This document shows, in pieces, positions 48,501-63,500 of a stretch of DNA of 64,000 nt; positions within the stretch are counted from its first letter, which is position 1, and the number at the start of each line of letters is the position of its first letter. Under the pieces are notes generated by a model that ran no database searches, was not told where the DNA came from, and saw nothing but the letters and a program-made list of their open reading frames with translations. The DNA lies in the NCBI RefSeq assembly GCF_037038585.1, contig NC_092520.1:16065001-16129000 (forward strand), in the 5' to 3' direction. The translations under genes and the position numbers were made by a program. This DNA comes from Patagioenas fasciata. Its lineage: Eukaryota > Chordata > Aves > Columbiformes > Columbidae.

Positions 48501-51500
48501 TCATTACCTCTTTAATTTGGTGGCCATGCAAAATTGTTTTGATCAGTACAATATTTTTATACTCTTCCAGAAAAATACATTATGTTTTAATTAAATTGTT
48601 TGATTGATGTAACATTTTATCTCCACTCTTTCACTTTTTAAACAAAATACTTGGAAGCAAAAGTCAGTTCACAGACAAAAGAGGTATAAATTACCACATG
48701 GAGATTGTATTTTCCTCTTACCTCTTTTATATAACCATAACTGGGTTATTCAAGTGGTATCTGTGAAATCCAAATTTAAATGTCTTTCTGATTGAATTCA
48801 AGTGGGAATTTTACCTTGTCTCTCCTTTTTTACTAAGCGTATTGTGCAGCCATTGAAGTACTCAATATCAATCTTTCTATGGATACTGTTCCCCTTGGCA
48901 AAATACACTTCAATATTTATTGAAACAGGGAGTGGGACACAGGTATCACTTCTCAGAAACTACAACTCCAGCTATGAGGTCGGAGTTGTTGGCATATTAT
49001 CTCAAATACAATAAAATTTTGTATCCTATTATACTCTGAGTGTGTTTATATAGAATTATAGAATAGTTTGGGTTGGAAGGGACCTTCAAAGGTCCTCTAA
49101 TCCAATCCCCTGCAATGAGCAGGGACACACATTACATATAGAATTAAATCTCTGACAAATAATGCCAAATATTTTCTAAGTGGTGTTACACTGAATGAAA
49201 GCAGCAGGAGCTGCGAACACGTGGGTGAGGGCATCACCTGACTTGATGAGTTGAGCTGTGGAATATTAGGTGTTTGTGTTACTGTGCTTTTGAGGTTGGA
49301 CTCTGTGAAATAGAGATATTTTGGGTAACTGATGGAAAAAATTAATTCATTTTGAAGTGCATTTGTGGTATGACTGGGAAGAGTTAAATAACCTGCTAGG
49401 TGTGCAGTATCATTCCAACTCTTGTGAGGCACAGACAAGACCAGCATGGGACAGAGGAGTGTCCACGTACGGTCTGTGCCAAGCGTCAGTAACCCGGAGA
49501 AGGCTCAGGGCTGGTCAGTGGGGACTGAGACGACTAAGGGAAGGGCTAGGATAAAATGACATTGGAACTGCAGTCAGACTTGATTTTGAAGAGCCTATTC
49601 AGAGGTTTGAAATAGGTTTCAGTGGTCATCTTACAACAAGAAACATTGACCATTTTTTACTTATAACTGTGAATGTAACATCTCTTGTGTTGACCGCTTA
49701 AATTATATCACAAACTTTAGTGACTTCCCCACTCACTTTCCTTTTGGCAAGATCAGGGGGGTTCAGGTTCTTTTAGCTTTCAACCAATATTGCAACATAC
49801 CACTATCTTCCATGTTATTTCACTAATCCATAATTCACATTTGCTACAAAGGCAAATTGAACTGCATCTCCAAACTAAGTTATTTTGCCCAAATACTGGA
49901 ACTTGTTTCAATTGCGTATTCCTCAAGAGTAGGTTTTTTTTAATGTAAAATAGTGGTTTATTCCATGCCTGTGCTGTATAAACTGGCATTACAACCTTCA
50001 TATCTGGCAATCTGGATGTTCAGTCATTTGAAGAGTGTCTTGCCTCAATTCAGAGCCCTGCTTGAACAGGTGATAATGTAGCATTGAAGCTGAAGCAGCA
50101 TTTTCAGTGCAGAAGAGTTTGTTTCTCAGGTAGGTTAATACATTAATAAGGCTTCGCCTGTGGGTAAGCTGGGGTTGTTATACAAACAGCATAGCTTGCA
50201 AACCACAGAAACAGGAAAACTGAGAACTAGCATCTAATATATACCTGATTCTCCTTTACAAGCATATACTTTTTCATAAGAATGACCATACATATTAACA
50301 TTATTCCATTGTTGGTTTTACATTCACATACATATATCCATACAGATATGGATATATGAAATATTTATATGTAGCTATGCATTACATTATTTCTACCATA
50401 CTTCTTAGCTATTTTGAGTTATTTGTTTTACTGGAACAGAATAAATTGTTCATAAATGTAAAGCAGATGAACAGAGTAAAAAATAGCAGTATCTGATCTT
50501 TAGTTCACTGCAGTTATAATAAAAGGTTTGCTTGCAGGAAGAGAGGGGAAGATACGAGAGTTTGTGCACGTTGCTCTGCCAGGATGCTATATTATATTAT
50601 AATAACTTGGTATTATCAGAGATAGTATATACTAATGTCTCAAGGGAATGTTGGGAAATCTATTGCTTTCTCATCAAGATTAAAGTATCGCTGTCCAGAG
50701 CAATTCTATCCCTTTGAAGATGGCAGAGCTGTGTGTTGTTTTTTAAAGAGATAAACTTCTCTTTGTGAAATGAAAAGCAAAATATAATTTAACTACTCTT
50801 TTCTTCCAGTATTCTGCTTCTGTCCTAGCAGGCTCGCAGAAGCCTTGGCACACAGATACTTAGTCGCTATTTTTCAATTTTGTCCTGCATTAATTATTAT
50901 AAATCCCCCGCAGTAGTTTTGTGGGATTTAGTCGTTTGAGCTTTGCTGTGCAGTTCATGCCCGGTACTGGTCTGTCTCCATAAGGAAGAATGACTCACCA
51001 ACTGGGAAATAAAGCATTAAACCAGACACACAGAATTCAGAGGCAGGAATAAGCAGAGAATAACTGGGACTCAGGGGACTGGAAGATCTTGTGACAACCA
51101 AGTGAAAGAATCAGGCTGTTTCAAACAGTGGCAAGAAAAAACAAAATACCAGCCTTTAAATTCAGTAGGCTGTTTAGGGCAAGACAGATGCTGAAATCTT
51201 GTACATATTCTTTTAAACCTTGTCTGTAAAATTCTTTAGAGGAATGTAGGTCTTGAAAAATATCTGATTGAAAAAGCTGCATTTGTAAAACAGGTAACAC
51301 GTAACAGTCACTGAATATTTTTTTCAGGACAAGTGATTATATTAATGAAGCATGCAGTAAATGTTGGCAATTGCATAAAACTGTTTCATTAGATAAACTT
51401 ATTCCTAGAGAGGTATGAATATATATTATTAGAAAATGCTCTTAGATATATGATTTAACTTTTAGGTTGCCCTGTGTGGAGTGAGGCTTTGGACTCGATG

Positions 51501-54500
51501 ATGCTTGTGGGTCCCTTCCCACTCAGGAATTGATTCTAAAAGTATTTCTGTATCGGACCTTTAGGATTTCCTAATATAAATCCACGCTCTGCCTCGGTTA
51601 CTGCTGTGCAGTGCACAAGATAGAGTAGAAACATGTTAAAAACTGTTCCATCTTCACAATATATTTACACTGCTAAAAGAAAAAGTAGTGCTTTTTGTAG
51701 ACTGCAAAATGTATACTAATATTTTAGCAATTCAGAGAGATCTGGTGAGATAGTCCCTCAGCTGAATTTAGGATTATTTTAAAAATTATATTCACACACT
51801 GTATGGCTGTGGGTCTTTTAAGAGGTGTGTACTGCTCAAATAGTATTAATAATTTTTGTCTGATGCTACAGTTCCTGTTCATTCAAATCTATCAACCCCA
51901 ATGATTTGCCTTATTTGTGTATTTGTGAATAAGAATAATCCAGGAGGACAGATTCTGAGTTTTCTAGAAGACAAAGAAACACTTTCCTCCATCAGTTATT
52001 CTTCTCTTTCTTCCCCATACATCAGACTTTGTTGGAAAGCTTTTCTGAAAATGATGATTTCAGGGCTTTGAGTATCATCAGTGAGACCTTAACCATCAGC
52101 GAGAGAGAGGATTATTTCTTTGCTTTAAAACGGAAAAAATCTCAGAGAATTGTTTCCCTTTCATTTTTGTCTCTAAAGTGTGGTCTAGAAATGGCTTCAC
52201 CTGTGAAATATATTTTGAAACATCATTTCTCCTACAATTTCAAAATACCAATGAAGTGAAAATTGATAAATTTGAGCTGATCTCTATTCTCCTTTCTTGG
52301 GATAACCAAAAGGACATTGAATGTAACATAGATTGTAAATACCTATGAATTTGCTCATTAAATTATGTTATTGCATTTTATATATAACATTGAAATTATC
52401 ATTAGTTAAACAGTTAGAAATTTCTAAAATTAATATTGCATATGCACGCCAAATTTTTCTCTGTGTCTATTTGCCTGATGACGGTTTTCAATTATGCAAT
52501 CCCATACTATTTTTACATTATCTCATCTCTTAAATATACAGGTTAGATGGTGCCTGCTCAAAATATATTTATTAAAGGATTAGAAACAAAAAAAAAGGGA
52601 CCAATGCATGGTGGTGCTCAATACCTCAACATTTAATGATTTAATAATTTTAATAGCAATATTAATTCCAGTTCTGGAGCTGAATGGCTCGGTTAGTCTG
52701 TGAGAGTTGGGCACCTGGAACAGGAATCCTGGGAAGCTACACTCTGAGTACTGAGATGCTAAATTAATGAATAGAAAGCAACAGAGACAAACACTTAGCT
52801 AAAAACCTATTTCCTACACAGTTATGTACATTTGCAACGGGACTTCATTAAAACTGAAAGTCAGAACTTGAAACTCCGATATTCAGTGCTCAGATCACTT
52901 TAGAAATCCTTCCGTGCAGTGTGGCTTACTGGAGTACCCGAGTGCCCACAGAATTGGAAAAATTAGTTCTTTTTATACCTAGGAGTTTGAACCTGTATTT
53001 CTAGCATCCTGTGATTTTCCAAACAGGCAAATGAGGCTCTTTTAAAAGCTCATGTTCATAGATAGCTATAGTAGTTTCTGTATAGCTATAATAGTTTCTG
53101 TAGCCTAGATAGCTTGGGGGGATATCAGGCACCAAGGAATAATCCTGGGAAAGACAGGGGTGTTGGCAGGAAGCATTTCTCTGGTCATCCTACACCTCCA
53201 CAGCTTCTTTTCTGGGTTTAGGCACAGTATAACGGATTTCTTCTGTAATGTAAGCACCAAAACCCTTTCTCAGTGATATTTGATTTCTTGGGTCTGCCCA
53301 AATCTTCTGTGAAATTAGTATTGTGTGGTGCCATGTACATTATGTTTTTCAAAATTGCGTAGAAAGATCATTGATTTCCTAAAGGATTTTCCCATTCCAT
53401 AGCTGGTAAACTCAAAATCAGTGAAGGTGTTTAGATACCTGGCTTTGAGCAGTAGATTTGTATCTGCATGAACATTGGTGTCTTTCACTTCACAATCAAT
53501 GTGAAGTATAATATTATATACACACACATATAACAAAGCCCTGCAAATCAAGTAGTCGAAATTATAAAAAATAGCAAGTAGTGTGAGATGTGAGGGGCCT
53601 GGGTTTTTGGAGGAGGAGGTAGCATTTTCCCAGCATTTATCATCAGAAGAGTGTTCCCATTCACCTCTTGGGACTGTGAACAGTCAGCGCTTCTTTTGCA
53701 GAAAATGTCAAATATACATAAAGCAGCTCTTTAGTGTAACAGCGTTCTGACACAGTGCTTTGGCAGGAAATTCACTTGTCAGGTTCTCTTAAAATTTTAC
53801 TTGTTGCAATGTTATTCTTTCATTGGCCTCATGAAACATTACTTAGGCTCATGTTTTTTCTTTGTTTTAGTGCTTTACTGAAATGAAATTGCTCACCACA
53901 GCTGTTCTAAGTCTTAAGATGTTTAAGTGGCTTCTTTAATTCCTTGTAAGTGTTCCCTCTCCTAGAATACCACGTTTGTGGACAGGCTGGATTTAGATTT
54001 CATGTGTTTGGACATAAGATAATGCAGGCAAGATGAGAAATTGTGCTTATAAAACAGATACAATACACAAATCCAGAAAATAAAAAGTATGTACACTACA
54101 TGAACATTTTTGTTCCCTTATCATCCTATAATATTCTCACAGATTAAATAAAATTAAAACATTGGGATTTCCAGGTTTATTTTCCTGTAGCTATCGACCA
54201 CTAAGAAAGAATAATTGTTGCACGTTTTTTGAGGTCTGTAGAAGTAGTTCTAGTCATGCATTTTTACAAGAAAACGTGACATTTATTTTCATTAGAGCAA
54301 ACTAGAAAGGGAAATAAAATTTGTAAATATTTGAATGAGAATGATAAGCATCTTCAATGTATGAAACGATTAAATTGTATGGTGCAACAAAACAAATGTA
54401 AATGAACTAAATTTTCATGAACTAAAAAGAAGCATGTATGTGTTTATATGAAGAATCCTTCTTTATTCTTCAGTTCCTAACTTATTTCTGGACGTTGTCA

Positions 54501-57500
54501 TAACTGAGATTTTGTGTTCCCACGAGGTTTTGTTTTACAGGAGAGTAAAATTACATCTAATGCAGGACCAAGTGTATCTTCAACCTCTGGAGCACAACTG
54601 AGTAGAATTTTTTGGATCTCACTTTTCAAAAGTTGCAACTTTCCTTGCACCTTCCAGAGTTACCACTGTAAGCCACCCTGTTATTGGAACAGGATTTTTA
54701 AAATCAATCCTTAGAAAATTGTTGTGTGCGTGTTTAACGTAGTCGTTTTAAAAGCACATGTTCAGCTATACAGGTGCAGTTTCCGAATTAGACAAGAAAT
54801 AAGCCTGACACCTATAATTTCTTTTTACTGTTTTCCTCACATCTGAAAATTTCTAACTTAGTTCTTAAATTTGGGCTGGTACAGAAAACTCTGAGCATAC
54901 ACCTTTTCCTTGTTTGGTGAAGTTCAAACAGAGGTTAACAATATATTTAACAATATATTTAACGATATATTTTAGCCAAATATAAAGGTTAATAAATCAC
55001 GAACAAAAAATTATTTATTCTTTTCTATTAGAAAGACACTGGTTTCTATAGTTTTCATTTGAAAATGTTCCCTAAAGGGATCTTTCCCTACACTTGGTTC
55101 TTTGTTCTTCTATTTAGTTTCTTTATCTCAGATCATAACTATAATGGAAGGCTGCACCAACCTCTGAACACTTAGTGCAAGATAAGATTTAATACAATAA
55201 TAAAAAGTCTTTCAGGGCTCGCTAAGCTTTTTATTCTGCAATTTAAAATATTTGTGCTGTTATATACTATGCAATATTATGATATAACAATTTTATTATA
55301 ATTTTTAAAAAGCTTTACTACAAAAATATGTTCTTGTTCACTAGTTAATCTTATGTGCTCTTTGGTAAGTTTTCAAAATGTTAATTCTATTGTAATTGCC
55401 AAGGTTTATATAATCACTTACCTGGCTTAACAGATTTTGCTAATTGAAATATTTTTCATTTAAAGTCACTAATGAAAAAAAAATCGTGATTGCATAAGGT
55501 TGCATATCTAATGCAGCTGCTTAGGTTTTCATCCCATTTGTTTCCAACATATGGTTTAAAATTACTTCGCCACTCAGTTGTGTGGAAGTAAACTCAACGG
55601 CAGAGAGATGGTGTGTGAGATTGTGAAAATAGTTGATATGCTTGTTTTCCTTTATGTTTGTGCGTATTTTGAAATCTTGTACTTGAAAAGGGTATTTTCA
55701 GCCATGTCAGGCATCTCAGTGTTTGGATGGAGAAGTAGTAGTGAAGAAAATGCCTGTATAGAACATACATAAAGTTGTCCCCGTGGTGATTCAGATGGTG
55801 CCAGTCACTCTTGTTCATCACTACATTAAAGTTTAATGAAAAAGTTGGGGGAGTGGATGGGACTCCCATATGCCCTTAGACCTGATCCATCCCCATAGAA
55901 CAGACGATATTTTCTTCTTTCTGAAAGATGAGAAAAGAGGGTTTCACTGCAGGGAGGTGTTAATCACTGTGATTATGGCAGTGGAGAAACGTTTTCTATA
56001 TTTGCCATGACAAGCCTTAAATCTTCATCACTTGTGGCACTTTCTATGAAAATCTTCAGTCTAGTATTACAGAAAAAATCCAATTTAAGGCAGATCCACT
56101 GTCTAATCTGCATTTTTATGGATTCTCTTTCATTTGGTAAACTCCCGTATGTGTTAGAGTACAAAAACCATTCTGTGCTGTAGGGCAATCCAGAAACTGT
56201 AGTGTTGTTTAGACAAATCTTGTTCCTTTTTTGATATCATAGAATTTATATAAAATTTAGGATCTGTTGCAGCTCTTTCCTCTGGATTTCATGACAAACC
56301 ACATCATTTTCTTTTGCAATTGAACACAGGTAAATTTTGACTTGATGGAAACACCCAAGGTGTAAAAACACCAGCTTCAGCGTGGATTGTATTTTAGCCT
56401 GGGCTGTCAATAACGAAACAATAGTATCAGACAAAAAAAAAAAATCTTAAATATAACAGTCTGATTTTACGCCTGTATTTCAGAATTTTCATCAAGAAGT
56501 CAAGAAAACAGATGATTCAGACAGCTTGTCAAGCCTTGACAGTCTTGAGGCCAGAGAACAAAATGGAAATTACACAACACCGAGTGAATCATCTTTGGCT
56601 ACACAGTGTGACTGTGCCCTGTACAATCCAGAAAGATCGCAGACTAGGAATAATAGTTTGCTTTGTACGGCCCAAAGTACTTCTAAAAATGTGCATCTAA
56701 ATAATTGTCTGAGAAATGCAGATTCACAAAACAACCACAACTTACCTATTCATGATCTTTTAGCTAAACATAATGTTTTAACTCCTGCCGAGCATGTGCA
56801 CAATTCAGAAGAGGAATCATCTGCTTCCCACAAATCTGGAAAAATACCTGCAGAGTTCTTTACTAAGCAAGAAAGCTCTATAAATAATGCATTTCATTTT
56901 CTGCAAAAGATAAATGAAGAAAGAAGCCAGTCATTTTCTGGAACTCTTAGCACACCAGCCACTGGTCATCCTGTTTTCAATCCTAGCAAAGCCTGGGTCA
57001 GCCCTGACTTTGTTCCAGGAGAAAGAGTTCAGGATCTGATGCAAGATCAGAGTTTTAAAATGACCCCACAAAAAAGAACTATATCTGTGCAAACCCCCAG
57101 TCAACCTATTGCAACATCTATAGTTTTATTTCCTAATCAGGGATGTTCCACTGACATTCCCCATGCTGCGGATTCGTTACCAAACGACAAAAACACCAGT
57201 ACAGAGCTTTTAAAAAATACCTCAGGAAAAAAGACTGAAATGAAAGAAGAAAATATTAAATGTGTTGATGATATTAATCCAGGAACATCTTTATTTCAGG
57301 ACATACTAAATGCCTCAGTTCTGCGTGATTTTAAGCAACAGAATAACAGAGAGGAAGAAAAGGGAAATATGGTAGAAACTATGTCACTAGTGTCTGATAC
57401 GGAGTTAAATTCTAGCGCTCCTGCACAGTACAAAACCCTGAAAAACAACATTCTTGAAAGAAAAAGAGCAAGATTATTCACAAGTATCTTAAAGAAGGAA

Positions 57501-60500
57501 ACTAAATATGAACCCAGTCATTTCAAAGCTGTGGTTATGAACCACGGGATCGGTTCTGGAACTCGGCCCGTGTCTTCTATCAGAGACAGTTTAGAACTGG
57601 CAAAAATAAAAAAGAAACGTGCAGAAAATGAAAAATACAATAGGAAGCTAAGATGGTGTGATCAAATTAACCAGGTAATAGTAGAAACTAATGAAAAATG
57701 CTATGAGAAAAACACCAGTGAAATATCTTCTGCACAGCTGCAATATGTTCAAACTACAAATAATGCTCCTAAGACTAATTTAAGTGTTGTTGCTCAACCT
57801 TCAAACCCCAAGTTCATAAAAAATCATCAGGAAAACTCTCATATATCAAAACCAAATGTTAATACTGACGAATCAAATAAAGACTGCACGTCTCTGAATC
57901 TGTTTATGTCTACTGGATCCTTTTCTGCTAAAAAAGCTTGGATGGTATCAAAAGATGAAGAAAGTAAACCCCTAGTATGTAGCAATAACTCTAAAATTAA
58001 TAATGTTGATCATCTCAAAAATAAGGCAAAAATGACGAGAAAACCAAGATCTGTAAAAGCCCAGCCAGGTTTTACGCCCAAGAAGAGAACAGGAATTATA
58101 ATCCGACCGCAGTCAGCTGCCGAAGCCAGCAAAATGCTGAGAGCTCCAGGGACTTTGGTGGCACCTCACCCACCGTCCGCACCTCTGCCAGGAGACAGGA
58201 GCGGGACAAACACGGCCCGCCCTGCGTGCCAACCACTGCTGCCTTCGCGTCTTCACGCTCCCGCTACAAGCAGGAATGATTTAAATGAAAGGCGCATTTT
58301 GTTAGCAGACCAGCTTTTAGATAGAAGCGGCACAGAAAACAGCGAGGGTGCTTGCAGTTCGGGCTCGACCACTGCGCTATCTGCACCTGGCTGCAGCACA
58401 GCCGAACGCGAACCTTGGGCAAAAAATACTTGTTCTGTAAATAGTGTTCAGGCAAGCGCCTGTCAAGATCATCCAGTAACCTGTGCTGAAAGAAGACCTG
58501 TTAAGGCAGAAAATGGATTACGTCTCCATCATATCCCAGCAGCTGGGAAAACAAGCACCTCCCGGCAAGGAGCACATGCTGCCCGAGCTCCGAGAGGCTC
58601 TGCTACTGGTGAGCGTCATGTTTCTGGGTTTGGGGCGGGGGGATGTTCAACTAAAAGTCTTTTTCAATTACATCACGATTTTGTTTTCAGTTAAAACATC
58701 CAGCCTTTCATGCATTCACACAACGCAGCCAGTTTCAACAAGTTTTCATCATTTGTCATTGTCATTTCTATTCTAGTGGTGCCCAGAGGCCTCTCAAACA
58801 TCCATCCCTATCTTTAATAGCTCTCTACAATATTAAATGAAAAGGAAGTATTTTCCCTGAGATTATATTCCTGAACTAATGAGCAGATGTGACAGGTGGT
58901 CTAAATAATGATATAGGAGGAAGTGACTAGGTTTATACAAGCAAGTTTTACAAGGTAACTGGGAGTCATAGCTTGTTGTCCAACAGTTGCTGCCACCTGA
59001 GAGTGAATGAAATCTACATTGACCATGTTTTTAAAGTGCTGACATTGTAAATGCCTAAAATGATTGTTTTAGTCCCAGTAATATAACTAATGTATTAAAA
59101 AAAAATAAAGTTAAAAATAAAGAGCTCTACCAGACAAATTTTGCTGTGTTGCAAAGTATGTCTGATCTACAAATAATATTAAGAAATGTTAGGACCAATC
59201 CTGCATTCATTAAAAATTAACCTTGAGAACAATACGATGCAGAGACTGATTGGTAAGACAGAGGAAAAATGCATAAGAAATTTTGGGAGAATAAACTTGA
59301 ATCTCCTGATCTTTACATTTCAAAACATGTTTCATGCTTTTTGGTGTGCCTTGTTTCTCCTCTACAGCCGAGCTGTATTCTGTGGGCACTGTTGGCATCC
59401 TTGTGCCCTTAAGGTGCATGTTGTGTGCTGGGGTGCTGCCTGCTGAGGGCTGCAGAGCTCCTGAATCTGCAGACCCTCCGTCAGGGATTATACAGCAGTA
59501 CCCAAATGGCTTCACACACTGGGATCAACCCAGGGATCAGCCATGCAGCTCAAAGACACTTCCGAGCAAAATAAGTAATTCCCATAATTTAAAAAGCTGC
59601 ATTTCTAGTTTTATCTCCAGAAATGCACAGTTTTAACTATGGAGTGATTCAGAACAGCTCTGTTGTGTAAGAGCAGAGGTGGGTGAATATTCTTGGCCTA
59701 AAGCGAGGGTGGGAAATGAGAAATGTTATCTGCTTGTCCGTTCCAGTTCAAAGTCAAACAGATGAGCTTGAGATATGTGTGACTGAAGTTAACCCATTTG
59801 ATTTTACATTGGAAATGAATGAAGTCTTGCATTACCGCGCCTCGCCTCCGGCAGAGAGACTTTGCTTCTTGATCTCCTTATTTGCACATCAGATCAATGA
59901 ATCGGGAAACTCGTGGTGCAAAGCTGTGTGCGCTGGAAATGCTGCCTGCACTGCAGCTTCGAATGCTGCGTCCCCAGTGTCACACAGCTCCAGCTCTTGG
60001 AGAGGAACAGCTGAGTGACCCCTTTTTAAAATTTGGGTGGGTGGTCCTCTCTCAGTATCTGCTTAGCTTTTGTGTTTTGAAAGTCTTCTTTAACACTCTC
60101 AGTAACTCTTAATGACTTGCTATTATTTGATCTATTGCCTGCAAATGCACATTAGATCACAGTCTTTGTCCTGAAGTGCTTGTGATGAGAGATTGAATAC
60201 CACATTGTTCTGGGGTAAAAGATCTGCTGTGGCACTATTGCAGAGCTCAAGGATGTCTATGAGGACCCTGTAGAAAATGTGATCTGTTGCAATGCTTGGC
60301 CAAAGGTATGGTAATGAAAGAATAAGTGCGAACAACATGAAAAATTAAATTGTTGTTCATAAGGATCTTCCTTTACTTTGGCTTCTAGGCGTCAAGTGGT
60401 ATATCTTATGACTGCCACATATTATTCTCTGTAGCTGGATATTAGAATTATTTTAGGCCTTTTGATGATCAATCAGTAAAATGCTTTAGAAATGTGTGTA

Positions 60501-63500
60501 ACATTTAGCCTGTGACACATAGGGTGCTCATTCACAGGCGTGTAGTTAAACAGGGGTGGACTGCTCAGGATCTCATGCCCTTAAAGAGACTACAACGTAT
60601 TACATTTGTCTTAGATTTCCCAAAGGAGTCATTTCCTTGGCATAGATATAGCATGCCTTGCAAACTAATTAAATTAAATGTTGATGCATATCAATAGAGC
60701 AACTTTGCATTTTATTTTTCAGAAAAACGTTATTTGATTACTAATACAACAAGGTGGTTCTTCTCTGCTTCTTTTTAAATTTGCCCTCATATTCTGTATA
60801 ATATGCTCAGATTTCCTTTTCTCTTCAGGTGCTGTTCAGCACTATGTGTCACATTACAATAATTCACACACAACTAAATGGCAACCTTTTAAAGCTAATG
60901 TGTCCCCTGTTACTATTGATGGCAGCAGCCAAATGAGTAGTTTCAAATCTGCTTCTAGGATGAATGAATTGTTTAATTTTTACAGAAAAGCTAAGAACTC
61001 TGCTTTCAAAATTTCACTGTAATAGCAACTGAATAAAAAAAAAATTAAATTCAATAAAAGACCTCTTGATCTAATCATGAGCAGTACATTAAACTGCGTA
61101 TGTAAATATTTTTTATGTAAATAGGTAATTTATCATCTCAAGTATAAATCAAGTAACTACATTTACAAATCAAGTAGTTGCATTTACAAATGAGAATATT
61201 ATATCTCCTTGGATGTGCAGATTTCTGACCTGCACATTAAAATGCTGATTTGCATGTCCAGTTTGTATACATGAAAGTTTAATTGGGAACTTAGATTTCA
61301 AAACTTCATACTTTAATATTGCAAACGTTGTATGCATGAGACAAAACTGAGATAAAGCTGAGGTACAGTGTCTATGTTAGGCCTCTCTAGCTGAGGGAAG
61401 ATACAGCAGTACTGTCTTCATTAAAATTAGTATACAGTTGTATAAGTTACTATATTAGTTGTATAAATTAGTAAGATTGACTGCAAAATTCCAAGATGTA
61501 GAACTAAGGTTTTAACCCATGATTTTACATTCAAATCACACCTGTGAGCCCACACCTGGAGGACTGTGTCCAGTTTTGAGCTCCTCAGTACAAGAGAGAC
61601 ACGGACAAACTGGAGAGAGTCCAGCAAAGTGCCACAAAGATGATGGAGGGACTGGAGCATCTCTCCTGTGAGGAAAGGCTGAGAGAGCTGGGACTGTTCA
61701 GCCTGGAGAAGAGAAGGCTCAGAGGCGATCTCATCGAGTACATAAAGACCTGAAGGGAGGGTGCAAAGATGAGGGATCCAGGCTCTTCTCAGTGGTGCCC
61801 AGTGACAGGACCAGGGGCAATGGGCACAAACTGCAGTACAAGAGGTTCCTTCTGAACATCAGGAAACACTTTTTTTTTTTTTTTACTGTGAGAATGACTG
61901 AGCACTGACACAGGTTGCTCAAGGATTTTCTGGAGTTTCTCTCCTTGGCGATATTTGAAAGCCATCTGGACGTTGTCCTGGGTAACCAGCTCCAGATGGT
62001 CCTACTTGAGCAGGGGGATGGGACCAGATGACCTCAACGAGTCCCTTCTAACCTCAGCCATTCTGTGATTCTGTGAATCTAATCAACCATGTGAACTATT
62101 ACATGTTTTCTGGATGGCACAAAATACTGTTCAAGGTCAGGCAGGATGAGGCATCCTGATCTAGTTGAAGTGGGGGTTGGACTAGGTGACCTTTAATTGT
62201 CTATTCCAACCCAAACTATTTTATGATTCTATGTGATATTCTTAATAAATGTTGAATCCTTTAAGGTATAAGATAAAGCATATTGGCAACAGACATTTAC
62301 TGTGTTGGACAATTAGACTTTGGGATTATTCTCTAAATGCAACTGATTTTCTAAAACATTATTTTTGGGCACATTATTTAGTATTTACTCTATCATAGTT
62401 CACTGCCTGTTCATTCTCCTTCTCACTTTGTAAGACCACCTTGTATCTTTGTACAGGTCCCTTTATTAACTGGGATTCAAAGTGCGGCTTCACTTAACCT
62501 GCCTATAAATGTCTACATACAATCTACATCTGGATTTTGTAGTCCTACCCTAACATGAAATTAAATATTACTTAGAAGTGCCAGTTTTTCTCTTTTCAAT
62601 ATAATAAAATAGATTTAGCGTGATCAAATGTAAGGATACACAAGGTAACCATTTAAATTTGGACAGAGAAATTTGCTCACCATTACTGGGTTTGGAATTA
62701 GCAGCTTTATCATGTTTTCACACATTTTTGGTTTATTTTTGGATGCATCTCATTTAAGGTGTTGTTCCTGTTACAAGACAAAAGCAGGTTTTTGACGGTG
62801 TTGAAAATGAACACGTTTCGGAACACAGAAGGCAAATTGTAGCCTCTAAAAGATGGAAGCCTAGTAATCATACACAGGTAAATATTAAATACTATTTTAA
62901 AAAAATAATAAGAGCTTATTTATCCTCAAAACTGAGAGTTGCAAGAATATAGATTTTTTTCCAATATCACTATATTTTGAATAAATGTGCTTAGTCACCT
63001 TGCTATTACCACTAATAAAATACTAAAAGCAACTATACTACATCTACTGTATTAGTATACACTTGAAAACATTTAGTAATATGAAATAATAAATGAATAT
63101 GTTCAGGAAGTAGTATAGTTACCTTAAATTACACTTAAAATATTTTTACAATGTTTTTGATAGAACTTATTATGTACTGTCCAGCTGAATCCGGTCCAAT
63201 CTGCATTTGATCCAGTACAAAATATGAAAAACACCTTTCAGTCTGATGAAGGTACCGTAACACATCTCATTTCAGTTCTTTGTTACACAAAAATTAGTGA
63301 CATAAGAAACCCACTGTATAATGTAATTTGTCTCTTTTGGCGTCAGTGATTCTAAGCAAGAAAGCATAGTTTGTTGTGTAGACCTATTTTTTTTTAGTTA
63401 AAAGAAAGGTATGAGATACAGCATCATGTGTTATGATATTGGTGGGTTTATAAATGCATTACAACATATAGTCAAGTTTCATTCCATTCCTGTTTGTGTT

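Larger units (their letters stand above)
46463..56483 (+). other. CEP126 intron 5 (10 kb)
   Basis: It holds a (GGTTT)n tract (46926-46983), two small CR1 tails (49052-49130 minus, 51465-51537 plus) and a 12-bp triplet repeat at 54937-54972. Otherwise it is AT-rich unique DNA with no recognised exon or RNA gene. Confidence 0.6.
58609..62758 (+). other. CEP126 intron 6 (4.2 kb)
   Basis: It contains two CR1 copies near its 3' end (61545-62079 and 62097-62235) and a 21-bp tandem duplication at 61147-61188. Open frames at 59334-60018 lack homology and conserved splice context. Exon 6 and exon 7 join in phase without a further exon. Confidence 0.65.

Noticed and set aside
59334-60018. Two open frames (100 and 111 codons) in CEP126 intron 6
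   Set aside because: No homology, and exon 6 joins exon 7 directly in phase, so no extra exon is needed.
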